Shown here: piece after piece, positions 49,815-61,130 of the stretch
Position numbering within the stretch: position 1 is the first letter of the stretch
Layout of the letters: each line of letters begins with the position of its first letter
Position numbers and translations under genes: made by a program
The notes under the pieces: generated by a model
Told to the model about the DNA's origin: nothing
What the model saw: the letters and a program-made list of their open reading frames with translations, nothing else
Databases searched by the model: none
NCBI GenBank assembly: GCA_015698045.1
Contig: BLAL01000197.1
Location: 1,488,001-1,552,000 of the forward strand
Reading direction: 5' to 3'
DNA length: 64,000 nucleotides
From: Rhizophagus clarus
Lineage: Eukaryota; Glomeromycota; Glomeromycetes; Glomerales; Glomeraceae

Positions 49815-51284
49815 TAATTTGTTTATTTAATTTTAATTTTATTTTATTTTATTTTTTTTTTTTTTTTTTTTGTTAGAAATAAATACAATAGTTTCAGGAC
49901 TTGTATTACTATACTATATAACCTCTGTGAAAGAATAACTAATGACTAAAAAATTATTATATGCTATCTCTTGGCAAAGTACTCAAGTTACAGCAATATC
50001 TCCCTCATGAGACACTACAACCCTTTATTAAAATATGCAACTGTACTGTACATATTAATTTACTATAGTGCAGTCCCATTTAAGCATACTAAGCTTCTCA
50101 GTAAATATGAAAATACTCTCGTATAAACCCTATTCTTTCAAAATTATTTAATAAAAAATTTGTATAACAAAAAAATAAACAAAAAAAGAAAATACAAACA
50201 AAATCTTCAGAGTAAATTAAAAAGAAAGATCACCCTATACTTCTAAAATAAAATAACTTAAAAATAGGTAGTGCAAAACATAACTGCAATTGCATTATGT
50301 TACATAAAAGAAGAATTACGCTATTAATAAAACTCAGTCGGTGAGAAAAAATTAAAAGCTTTAATAATATTCTAATATATACTTTACATTAAAATGTCCT
50401 AGTAAATCTATAACTAGGACTGATTTCTTATTTCTTGGATGACTTTCTTTACTTATTTCATATATACTTGTTGAACAGTAAGAACTTCTGTAGACGTTTT
50501 AGTCTTTAAACTTATTATCAGCACTTTTTTTATGACATCTGTGAATAAAAAGTTCTCAGTTTTCATCTGTTTTTTATCGTTCTTATTTCTAAAAATTATT
50601 TCTGTCAAGTAACGAGATAAGTATGTAAACAAAAAAACCATTTTTCATACTTTGTTTGCTATTTTTTAACTGTTTTTCAAAATTATTTTTGAAAAAATTT
50701 TTCTGAAAAAAATAGGCGTAACAATCAGCAGAAAGAGTTTTTGTTTATTTAATTTTAATAAATAATAAATAATTATTTAAATAAATTTTAAATAAATAAA
50801 TTTAATTAATTAATAAAAAATTTTATATTAATAAAAATATAAGACTAATTTTAATCCAGGGTGATTTAACCAGAGTGATTTAACCTAGTAATTTTTATAT
50901 AATAAAATTTATTATTTACTGAATGGTTTTCACCTTATTATAAACCCAATTACATAACATTTTACAGATTATTTGTTTATCACAGTACCTCCAGTATACA
51001 CTACTCTTCTTCTGTCTTTAACATTTCAAACAGTTTTTATAAACTGTTAAACTTCCACTATATACTGAGAGCTTATATAAAAGTAGTCTACTATAGCAAG
51101 ATGTTTATGATTTATTTTTTAAATTATTTGGTAGGAGTACCAAAAATAGTTTTTTTTGAGGTTTCTTTCAATAAAACCAAAAAAACTAACTTTTAAAAAA
51201 CTTATTCTTTTGCTTTTGATCAAGAACACCTTTTCAACTTGGAAATACTTGAAATTTGGCCTCTTGGACACCTGACATAGAAAT
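49815..51284. other. Intergenic A+T-rich DNA
   Basis: T-run at 49853-49871. A 62-codon frame at 50453-50641 (minus) is not convincing. No other feature is seen. Confidence 0.45.
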
Positions 51285-52070
51285 GTGAGTAGAACGTGAA
51301 TGTAAGAGAGAATTTTTTTGAATTGGGAATGCTAAAAATATTCCCTTTCTTTTTTTTCTTTAAGGACGCAGCTTCTTGAATAATAGAACAAATAGTATGC
51401 TGAATAGGAAAAGAAGGGAAAGACTTTTTGAATTGGAAATGATTTTTCTTTCTCTCTTTTTTAGGGACATGACTTTTTGAATAATAAAATAAGCAGTAAG
51501 TTGAATAAAAGAGAGGAAAAGATTCTTCTTTTAATTGAAAACTTTACTGATATTTCCTTTTTTTTTTTTATTTTTAAGATTCTTGATCGTGATTCTTGGA
51601 TATTTAACTTTGGAATTGGATGAACAGTAAGTTAATGGAAAAAGAAAAAAGAGCAAATTATTTTTTTTTGAATTGGAAATGTTATTAACATTTCTTTTCT
51701 TCTTTTTTTCTTTAGAAATACAACTTCTTGAATAGTAAAATAAGCAGTAAGTTGAATGAAAGAGAGGAGAAGAAGATTTTTTTTAATTGAAAACATTACT
51801 GACATTCTTTTTATCATTAGGGATTCTTGATTGCAGCTATTGGATACTAGATTTTGGAATATGAATACAAATAGTAAGTGTAAAAGGAGAAGAGAAGAAA
51901 TTTTATTGAATTAGAAATGTTACTAACATTCATTCTCTCCCTTCTTTTCTTTAAAAATATGACTTTTTGGATAACAAGATAAAAGTAAGTTGAATGGGAG
52001 AGAGGAAGAAAAATAATTTTTTTTAATTGGGAATATTAACAACATTTCTTTTCTTTTTTCTTTAGGGTTG
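51285..52070. repeat. Minisatellite of about seven units, 105-125 bp each
   Basis: Each unit contains, in order: a T-run with TTTTGAATTGGAAATG, then TTACTAACATTTC, a pyrimidine-rich stretch ending CTTTAGG, then TATGACTTCTTGAATAATA, and CAGTAAGTTGAATAAAAGAG. Units begin near 51310, 51425, 51530, 51665, 51780, 51905 and 52020. They have diverged by substitutions and T-run length. Each unit contains a polypyrimidine-AG followed by GTAAGT, so it mimics splice signals. No protein is encoded. Confidence 0.8.
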
Positions 52071-53068
52071 CCAAACTTAAATAAATTGGTAAATTAGTTC
52101 AGTTTTTGATAATATCAGTTGTGGTCAAAAGCAGAACTAAACTAAATCAGAATCTTAGTTAATACTATATCATCCTTTACTTAAAAATTTAAATTATAAA
52201 TGCCTGTTAATTATATTTCTTATCATACTTAATATTAAATATATTTAATGATAGTTTTTAATGAATTTATAATTTACTTTATAAAAATGTATTACATTTA
52301 CTATGTTACAGTTACATTAAATAAAATTTATTAATATTTTTTATTTATTTTTTGCGAAAATAAAAATTAGCCAATAAAAATTAGCTAACCAATATAAAAT
52401 ATTAAATTTGTAAAATTTTATATAAAAAGGGGGGTGATTTAACCCAGGTAATTTAATTGGAAAGGTGGGGATGGGGAAAGAGGAAGGCAAGTTAATAAAG
52501 CTTTTAATAAAATTTTAATTTAATATTAAAATTATTGAATTTTTAATAAAATTTTTCTATAATATCAGAAGTCTATATTTAATAATATTTAGAATTTATT
52601 TCAAATTTTTTGTTTATCATATGAATAATAAATAGCTAATAGAAATTTATGATTTTATAAAAAAAAAACAAATCAATCAAATACAAATATAAATATAAAA
52701 GAAAATTTTTTTTTAAAAAAAAAATCTGCTTTAAGAATAAAAAAATAATAATTTAAATTCAAATTTTTAGATTGATTTAATAGATATTAAGTTTAAAAAT
52801 GAAAATTTTAGTCTAAATTATAAAAATTGACCAATAAAATTGCATTCATATGATTTTTTTTTGTTTTAAAAATAGGTTATATATTTATTATAATTTTACA
52901 TTTTTATTATTAATTATTATTATATTATATAGTTATTATATAATTACAATTTATTTATAATATGATTACTGCATATTAAAAAAAATAAGTTTTTATAATG
53001 AAATTATTAAAAATATTTAATAAAATAAAAAAAAGAAAATTATTAAATATAACTACTAGTAATTATTA
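52071..53068. other. Intergenic A+T-rich DNA
   Basis: Contains one G-rich patch near 52425-52490 (GGTGGGGATGGGGAAAGAGG). No gene is seen. Confidence 0.45.
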
Positions 53069-53532
53069 CAGTCAGACCTCCATATAATTACTAAGTTAAT
53101 TATACTCTTAATTGGTGATTGTATAGAGGTGTGATTATATATATAGTATATAATTAATTTTATCAAAAACCAGAAATAAAAATTATTAAAATTATCTTAA
53201 CTTTGGTCTAAATTATAAATTATAAAATTATAAATCACATGAATTGTATATTTTTGAGCGATAGCTATTTTATATAAAAATATTTTATAATCCATATTCT
53301 AAAAAGAAAATTTATTTATAATTCTGACTAAAATGTTGATCTAATTGAAATTATAAGAGGTTTAATTACTAGTAAAAATAATATGTATGTTGCAGATCAT
53401 GCGGTAATAGTAATTATAACCAAATTGTGATTATAAAAAGGTAAATTAATTAAGTAAAAGTCAGTTTCACAAAATTGGATTCTTATGTAGAGGTGTGATT
53501 ATATAGGATGTGATTGTATGAAGGTTTGACTG
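53069..53532. mobile_element. Tigger/pogo-like inverted-repeat element, 464 bp
   Basis: The left end is CAGTCAGACCTCCATATAAT. The right end, ATGAAGGTTTGACTG, is its imperfect reverse complement. TA flanks both sides (53067-53068, 53533-53534). Repeats of GTGATTATATA and TATAGAGGTGTGATTATA occur just inside both ends. The CAGTcAacCTCcaTATAA start is like Tigger/pogo elements. There is no transposase. A decayed copy of one end is at 35125-35191. Confidence 0.75.
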
Positions 53533-54118
53533 TACTTTATCAAAATTAAGAAAGAATTTTTAGTAAAATTAAAAATAAATTTTACTTGTTAATATTTACT
53601 AATGCTAATATATTGCAATTTGATCTATTAAAAAATAAAAATTATATTAATAATTTTTTTAAAAAATTATATTTATTAATAAAATTACTTATTATAATTA
53701 AAATTATTAATATTTATTTTTATTATATTTTATTAATTTGTTATTTTATAAATATTAATTTTTAATAAATAAACTGAAGATTTTTATTTTAAAATTAATT
53801 CTAAAATTAATTATTTGTAAAATTATATAAATTATATTATAATTTATTATAAAATATTTTGACTTTACAAAAATTTTCTTTTTTAAATATTATATATATA
53901 ATAAAATTTTTTTTTTAGTTTAAATTATTTAAATTATTAAAATTTAATTGTAAGATTTAATAATTAATAAAATTAATTTAAAAACTTTATAAATATTATT
54001 TATAATTTTAATATAATAGATAATAATTCATAAAATTTAAATATAATTTCAAGTTACAAATTTACAATTATTTAAAAATATATTTTATTATAATTATAAA
54101 GTATAATATTTATAATTA
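53533..54118. other. Extremely A+T-rich spacer
   Basis: Almost only A and T. No feature can be recognised. Confidence 0.5.
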
Positions 54119-54259
54119 AAAGGCGATATGATTGAACGGTCCAATTTGATGGGGATCGGAGCTATATCTAGTTTTAATTATGGTGATTATCATGTAGTCC
54201 AATAATTTTTTAATAAAGATGTTAGCGTTATCAACGCCTTCCAAAAAAAAAAAAAAAAT
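54119..54259 (+). ncRNA. Candidate structured RNA or retroposed RNA copy with A tail
   Basis: About 125 bases of distinctly higher G+C lie in almost pure A/T DNA and end in a run of about 15 A. The ends AAGGCG and CGCCTT can pair. GCGTTATCAACGC forms a tight hairpin just before the 3' end, and GATGGGGATCGGAGC lies in the middle. I do not recognise 5S, U1-U6, tRNA or SRP RNA. A SINE-like retrocopy is the main alternative. The strand is inferred from the A tract only. Confidence 0.3.
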
Positions 54260-55729
54260 TTATAATTAAAGTCATTTAAAAAATAATTATACAAGTATAA
54301 TTTTATAATATTAAATAAAATTTAAATTTTTAGTATACACTCTTCCATATAGTCATCCTCCTGTACAATCATATCATATAATTTCTTCTTATAAGCATAC
54401 TTTTTGTAAAAACTAATGCTTATTAACTCTATATAAAAAAACCTCTTTATAATCACAATATTTTTATAATCATACCTCCTTGGACCCATTAATTAATAGT
54501 TATATATAAAAATCTTTTTATACAGTTACTTTTTCTTATAATTACACTTTTTATTTTTGGTCCTAAGGGATGGGACTATAAAAGGTTAACTGTAGTTAAT
54601 TAATTTAATCAGTAATTTAAAATTAACAAATAAGTATTTTTTAATTAATAATAATCTTTTTTATTTATTTATTTTTTTAAATTTAAATAATTATAAAAAA
54701 AAAGCAGATTCTTCAATTATTTGCTAAAGATTATAAAAATTAAACAATTTAAAATTAACTAATATTTTATATATTAGTTATCTATATAGGTGATTGATCA
54801 ATTAACAAAAACATATATAGGAATAATAAATGGTTTATAGTTTTATAAATTAGATTTAGTATTTAATTTACATATCCTATAATTTTGTATTTATAACTAA
54901 TAAAATTTAATAAAATTATATACTGAAATTAATAAAAAAAAAAAATAATTAAAAAAAAAAAATATTTAAAATATTTATATTAATAAAATATTTATATACA
55001 AAATAATTTTTTAATTAGCAAGACTTGTAATATTTTTGTTAATTAATATTATTTATAAAAGCCAAAAAAATACTAGCATATAAAGCAAAATAATTTAAAA
55101 TATACAATATATGATATTTTATTTACTTTTTTATTTTTTTTGCTTTATTTATAATATTTTATAATTGAATATAACAGATAAGTATAAAGAAAAAGAAATA
55201 GAAAAAAAAAAATATTTTAAAATAATTTATTGATTAGCTTATTTATACTTACAATATTATAATATCTGATTTTAAACATTTCATTTATTGAATATAGTAA
55301 TTATACTAAAAATACAGGTAAAGTAAAATCTTACAAAATAAAGCATTTTTATTGGTTGGTAAACAAAAAATCAAATCTTGTGATATTAGGTACTTTCGAC
55401 CTAATGAAAAATTTTGATCACATCAAATTTTGGTTTATATTCCCAAATTTGTTAACAAGAAAGTATTTTTTGTATATTAAATCTCTCCTAACCAATTTTC
55501 CCGCTACCTAACCAATTTTTCTAGTGTTCTGAGTTCAGAAAGAAATAAACTTATAAATTATAATAACAGATATAGATTATATACAGTAAATAATTGTCGA
55601 ACTGTAAATAATGAACTGTATAATACTAGAACTGAAATAAAACTGATTAAAACATTGGAAGCAACTTTAAAATTGTTGAACAAAATGAGTAAAATATTTA
55701 CTTATCAATCCAACTAATAATATATAATT
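54260..55729. other. A+T-rich spacer with a possible Tigger-like relic
   Basis: At 54331-54592 the ends GTATACACTCTTCCATATAG and CTATAAAAGGTTAACTGTA resemble the CAGTxxACCTxxxTATA-type ends of the element at 53069-53532, with internal TATAATCACAAT and ATAATCATACCTCC words. The ends are too diverged for firm limits. No gene is seen in this stretch. Confidence 0.4.
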
Positions 55730-57872
55730 TTATTTACACTCTTTTTTCACAAATATTAACCCTTCATCGCTAGGAAATTTAAAAGATCCATAAATTTTCG
55801 GTTTAATCTTTTCACTATTAGACTTTTTAATATCATAATTTAATAACAAGTAATGTAATGCAACTTTAATTTCGTTAATAGCAAATTGTCTTCCTGGACA
55901 CATGTGCTTTCCTAAACCAAATAGTAGAAAGCCTTTTTCAGCACGTGTTACAGGAGAACTCTTTTTCAAGTATCGAAACGCGTAAAATTCATCAGCATTT
56001 TGACCTTGTAATTCTTTATCAGAATGAATTTCTCCTGTACGAATATAAACAATTCGACCTATTTAATTATATTATTAGTAAATATATATATATATATATA
56101 TTAGTTTGTTGAAATTAAGTAAGAATAAAATAAAATGAGTTACCTTTTGGAACTTGATATCCGTTTGAAAAAGTAAAATATGAAGAAAGCGTTTTATGTT
56201 GTAAAGAAACTAAAAAAAAAAATATTATAATTATTACAAAAACTTTTTAAATTAATTTGACTATTTTATTTAAAATTCTGAAATATAAACTTACCATAAT
56301 TGGCATTTACTCTCATAGTTTCTTTAATAAAACTATCTAATTTTCTCAATTTAGCGACTTGTTCAATAGAATAATAAGGATTTTCATTACTTTTATATAA
56401 CTGCTCTTGTTCTTCTAATAATTCTTCATGATATTGTGGATTATTTACCAATTCTATTTAAAAAAAGAAGAGAAAAAAGTTATTTAAAAAATTTGTAAAG
56501 AACTGTTTAAAAATATATATAATATATATATACCATAGAGACAAAATGTAAGGAAATTAGAAGTTGTATGCACAGAAGCAAAGATAGTAATAATCATATA
56601 ATCTGTTATAACGTCAATATCAATAGTATAATCTTTATGTAATATTTCAATATATTGTTGTAAAATATCAATCTATTGTAAGGAGAAGAATAATTATTTT
56701 TCCTACTTTAAAAATGATGGGCTGTATTAAAAGTCACAATAGAAATCATACGATAATATAAAAATTACCGGAGAAATATAATTATCGCCTGTTTTTTTCA
56801 TTTCACATAACCGTTTTTCAATCACGGACACAATCTTTTTTTTAATCAATTCCCTATGGATTTTGAAGGGATTGTTTAAATATTTAAACATGATTCTAAT
56901 AAAAAAGGGAAATAATGTTAAAAAAAATTTGATAACTAAATCAATTATATTTGATTGACTTACATCATTAATTGTTTGTGCAAATAAGGATGAATGAAGC
57001 TCAAAACAGGTGGAACAGCTAGGAACGGAATAAAGTCTGTTGCAGCATTAGCAAAAGACTTTACCAATTCTTTATCATTGGATAATTCTTCGCCGACCAA
57101 AGTAGCAGCAATCGGTTTTGCAATGATAAATTGAAAGAATTTCAAAGGAGGTTCTAAAACTAACGAATAAACAAATAATTTAATTTATTTTATAAAATTT
57201 CTGCCAACATAAATTGTTTAATTTAATTTAACTCATCTTACCTTTACCATTTCCAATCATTTCATCAATAGATTTAATTAGTTGTCTTTGAACTCGTTCT
57301 GTATATAATTTTATTCCTCCGGATAAATTTACTTGAACTACTTTAGGAAGCATATTAAAAAATTTTTGCGGACGATTCAAAAAATTATTCAAGGGAAAGT
57401 TCTAAAAAAGGATTTTTTTTTTTTTTATTATATGAACAGCAGGCTATCTTTTAAAATAAATTTTATAAAATACCTCGCTGGTAGCTTCACTAAAATTGAA
57501 ATCTTTGTGATTCCTGAAAACTTCAGACGAAAGTTCTTTACCAACTAAAGTTATAACTCTACCAAACACATATAATGAAAAGATTTCCCCATATTCTTTA
57601 TGACAACTTTTGATAAAATTTTTGTTATCTTTATAATAATCAATTGTATGACCAATAATTGGATATTTATAAGGTACGAGAGGAGGTTCTTTCTAAATAT
57701 TTTTAAAAAAAAAACTTATCGCACTTTATATACGCATGTACAATAATTTTATAATAAATAAATAGATTACCAGTTTTAAATGTTTTCCTCGACGCAGTAA
57801 AATAAATGAAATCAAGATGATTAATGATCCAAAAGCAAATTGAACATAAGTATCATTTAAAATCAGACCCAT
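55730..57872 (-). CDS. Cytochrome P450 monooxygenase
   Basis: The start is the ATG at 57870-57872, giving an N-terminal membrane anchor (MGLILNDTYVQFAFGSLIIL...). After an intron comes the proline-rich hinge KEPPLVPYKYPIIGHTIDYY. About eight short introns interrupt the gene. The I-helix motif is FASVHTTS, the ExxR helix is SFIKETMRVN (Glu...Arg), and the haem loop is FGLGKHMCPGRQF with its thiolate Cys. The sequence ends VKKECK. All exons read without stops. The I-helix His-Thr-Thr variant resembles fungal ent-kaurene-oxidase-like P450s, but the substrate cannot be inferred. Decayed copies lie at 7722-8070 and 59215-59640. Confidence 0.9.
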
Positions 57873-58949
57873 CTTTACGAAAATGCTGTTTTTATTTTAA
57901 AAAAAAAAAAAAATTTTATTGCAAAAAAACAAGAATTTGACCCTTTTAAAATGATATATAAGTATATTATTTGTTTTTTTTATTTCGTTTTTCATACAAT
58001 ACTGTGTTGTATACACCTGACATTGGCGTCAATCTGTCACACATACTAATAATACGTATGATGTAAGCACATGGTCTTTTTTTTAACTTTATCGGGTAAA
58101 ATTAAGAAACTGAATAAAACCACTTAAAAGGTCCAGTAAAATACACTACTCTACTATTGCCCAAAACTCTATAGATAAGAGCCATTTATGATTTTCAAAT
58201 ATTTTATATCAAATGAATTATAAGATGAGTCATTCATAGTCTAATAATACATACTTGATTACGCGACGACTGCAAGCAAGAATTCCGATTGGCTATGATC
58301 GAAAAACGATTATAATACATTTCATTAAATTTGACAGTGTCCGCTAAGAATACATAGGTCAAGGAATTCGAGACTTCTAAAATTAAGATCAAGGGAAATA
58401 ACAAGAATAATGCCGATTTTAACAATATACTGTTTATCATTACATTGTTAAAATATATTGTTATTAATACAAAGATGTATCATCCTTTCGGATGACTGTC
58501 AAAAGTGAAATTTTCCATTGTTGAAAAAAAGCTCGTGAATGAAGAAGATAGATCAATGAAAAACCAAAACTGGAATTGATCAACTAGGGACGTTCTCAAA
58601 TGATAGTGATGTCATTGTGCTTAATCAATAAGCTTGATATAGCTTGAGCATGCCTTTTATATAGATATTAAACAACGAATTTTTTTATAATCTTCTCTAT
58701 GCCTATTAGAAAATCCAATTTTGACAAGTTATTATAATAATCAATTCGCATTTTGGTAGATTTAAATGTCTATTAATGAAGTCATTTAATCCTTTTATAA
58801 GACTTTGAATTTATTCTAAGAAAAGATATACAAAAAAAAAAAATGACAAAATCTAAAACGCACTGTCTTTTTTCCCAGTAAGATTATTATTACTGGTAAC
58901 CAACCATGTGAACGTTGAAAATCATAATATTTTTAGGAGATTTGTATAC
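57873..58949. other. Spacer upstream of the P450, homologous to 8.6-9.4 kb and 59.6-60.0 kb
   Basis: Blocks such as ACTTGATTACGCGACGACTG (58253-58272) recur exactly at 59868-59887 and approximately at 9197-9216. AATTCGAGACTTCTAAAATT (58366-58385) recurs near 59921-59934. These show the interval belongs to the duplicated segment. A short open frame at 58234-58440 is not called. Confidence 0.55.
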
Positions 58950-59037
58950 TTTTTAATAGTTGGACATATATTGCTTCAAACGAATTGTGTTAAAGTTATT
59001 TGGAAAGCAATTAAAGCTTCTCAGTTTGTAATTATTT
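58950..59037 (+). pseudogene. Relic of exon 1 of the isomerase-like gene (copy B)
   Basis: ACATATATTGCTTCAAACGA, TTAAAGTTATTTGGA and AAGCAATTAAAGCTTCTCAG follow the order of 10405-10510 (GCATATATTGCTTCAAAACG, TAAAGTTATTTGGA, AAGCAATTAACGGTCCTCAG). Two deletions remove the sequence between these blocks. No open frame remains and no later exon is found. Confidence 0.75.
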
Positions 59038-59214
59038 AAAAAAACAATAAAAAAATTTGAATCAAATAAAACTAATTTGCAATTAGGCCGGACCAAAACA
59101 GATAGTGTGTTTAACATAAAATCTGGGGTCAGAGAGATGGGGGGAAGTCTAATTGATTGGCTAAATCTTGAACATTATAACAAATCTCGAACAGTCACAT
59201 GATTTTTATCAATT

Positions 59215-59640
59215 TCATCCAATCAAAATTGCAAATAAGAGGATTATGTTAAACCACTTTTTGCTTGGTCCAGCCTTAACAAATAATAGAGTAAAATTCG
59301 TTACTGTTACACAGAAAAACGTGTCATGTGTCAAACATTTCACAAAAGATCCATAAATTTTCGCTTTTATTCTTTCACTACTAGATCTGCTGATATCATT
59401 TTTTAATAAAAAGTAATTCAACGCAACTTTAATTTCGTTAACAGCAAAGTGTCTTTCTGGACACATACGTTTCCTTAAACCCCTGAAAACTTCAGTCGAA
59501 AGTTTTTTTTTTACCAATAACATTTAATTGAAAAGGTTTTCCCATATTCTTTTAAATGTTTTCCTCGAGGCAGTAAAGTGGGTGAAATTGATTCAAAAGC
59601 AAGTTGGACATAAGTATCATTTAAATCAGACTCATCTTTG
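59215..59640 (-). pseudogene. Cytochrome P450 relic with internal deletion (copy C)
   Basis: From right to left this copy contains the start-codon region of the P450 (59555-59632, like 57780-57880), a short exon 2 piece, KKLSTEVFRG, and then directly the haem loop RKRMCPERHFAVNEIKVALN and YFLLKNDISRSSSERIKAKI. The intact gene has about 1.4 kb between these parts. The haem loop has lost the normal FGLGKHMCPGR sequence (CPER in place of CPGR). It is a dead copy. Confidence 0.8.
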
Positions 59641-60109
59641 CTAAAATATTTGTACATAACTGATAAAATACACATATATATTTTCCTAATAAATTAAAAG
59701 TACATGATTTGATAATACAATTCGGTTTTCTAATTTACATTTTATCGAAAGATCACTCTTAAGAGCAACACAAAGGTCATTTTTCATAATATATTAAGGA
59801 TCATATACATCTTGATATTAGAGTAGAATGAGAAAATATAAACAGTATCATATGTCTGAGTATAAGTACTTGATTACGCGACGACTGCAATGTTAAACGA
59901 AATCCTTAAATATTCACGTTCTCGAGACTTCTAAATAAGTTCAAACGAAATAAAAAAAAAATTCATATTTACGCCATAATATTTTTAGGTAGTGATTTGT
60001 AATTCTAATTTCGCTTTTCCTTTACTATTTCAACTTTTATTAGTCAATGAATTATGTTATAAAAATAAACTGTAAAATTTTTTAAAATTTATCCTTCAAG
60101 TCACATTAA
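59641..60109. other. Duplicated spacer (copy C)
   Basis: Contains the third copy of the 58.25-kb block (59866-59890) and of the GAGACTTCTAAA block. No gene is seen. Confidence 0.5.
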
Positions 60110-60600
60110 TCCAGGATGGCTTCCAAATGAATTGAAAAAAAATAACAAAAGAGCAAATGTTAAAGCTATTTGGACGAGGAGAAATTTATAAACAATTAAA
60201 GCTTCTCAGATTGTAAAGATTAAATTTTTTTTTTTTTTTTTTAAAGAAAATTTGATATCGCGATGCTAATGCTATAACAAGATTTGTATACAACGTAGTC
60301 CTCTTCATCCAATAGCATTTTTTTCTTGCAATTTATTACCCGTTCAGTATGCGTGTACGACATAAAGCAAAATCTGCTACCTGTATAAGGAAGGTCATGC
60401 TTTTAATTTTATTGTTTTTTTCCATATCTGCACCACGATGACATAAAATTTGATTTCTATTATGCTCATTTCAGTTGTTTACTACTTTTGGGTTAAATGA
60501 ATGTCCACTTTAGTTCAAATGATACAGGGAACAGGGGTAAAGTTAAGAAACCTATTACAAATAAGGATATCTTGTATAAAGAAATCAAATTCTAACAACC
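60110..60600 (+). pseudogene. Relic of exon 1 of the isomerase-like gene (copy C)
   Basis: TTAAAGCTATTTGGAC then ATTTATAAACAATTAAAGCT and TCTCAGATTGTAAAGATTAA follow 10446-10520 closely. CTTGTATAAAGAAATCAAATTC at about 60570-60593 resembles the read-through after exon 1 (10538-10559). It shares CAATTAAAGCTTCTCAG with copy B against CAATTAACGGTCCTCAG in the gene, so B and C come from a common, later duplication. Confidence 0.7.
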
Positions 60601-61130
60601 GTTTGCATCTTACATTAATTACATTAATTTACGATTTTCAAATAAGTTATTTATCCACCATTTTTATTTGCAAACTTTAAAATATTAGTAGCCTGATTGG
60701 TTACATGGAATTTTGTACACATCAAACCTCGTGATTTCATGTAATACTAATTTTCAACGCGGTAATACGAATCTTCAATTTTATATACTTTTAAAAACTA
60801 AAAACAGAATTTTTGTAATCGCATGATTACTTGTAATCTTTATCAGTTATCACAAACGTAGTTTAAAAAATGAATAACACAAAGAACACAAACAAAAATT
60901 ATTAATTATTTGAAACAAACCCTTTAACAAAACTTTGTCTATTATAATTACCGTATAATATTCTTTATTGTTTATTGGCGGTATAATGTATATCAAACAT
61001 AGTATGAAACGATCTACAAAACAAAAAATTATCAGATAAAAGAGAGAAATATACGATAACGAAAATTAAATTATCTTTTTTAATTATCCTTTTAACTCAA
61101 AATTTTTATCATTTTATAACTTATTTAAAA
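60601..61130. promoter_or_regulatory. Upstream region of the kinase/Sel1 gene
   Basis: A+T-rich, without a recognisable gene. The A-rich context ATTTAAAAATG surrounds the start codon at 61131. Confidence 0.4.
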
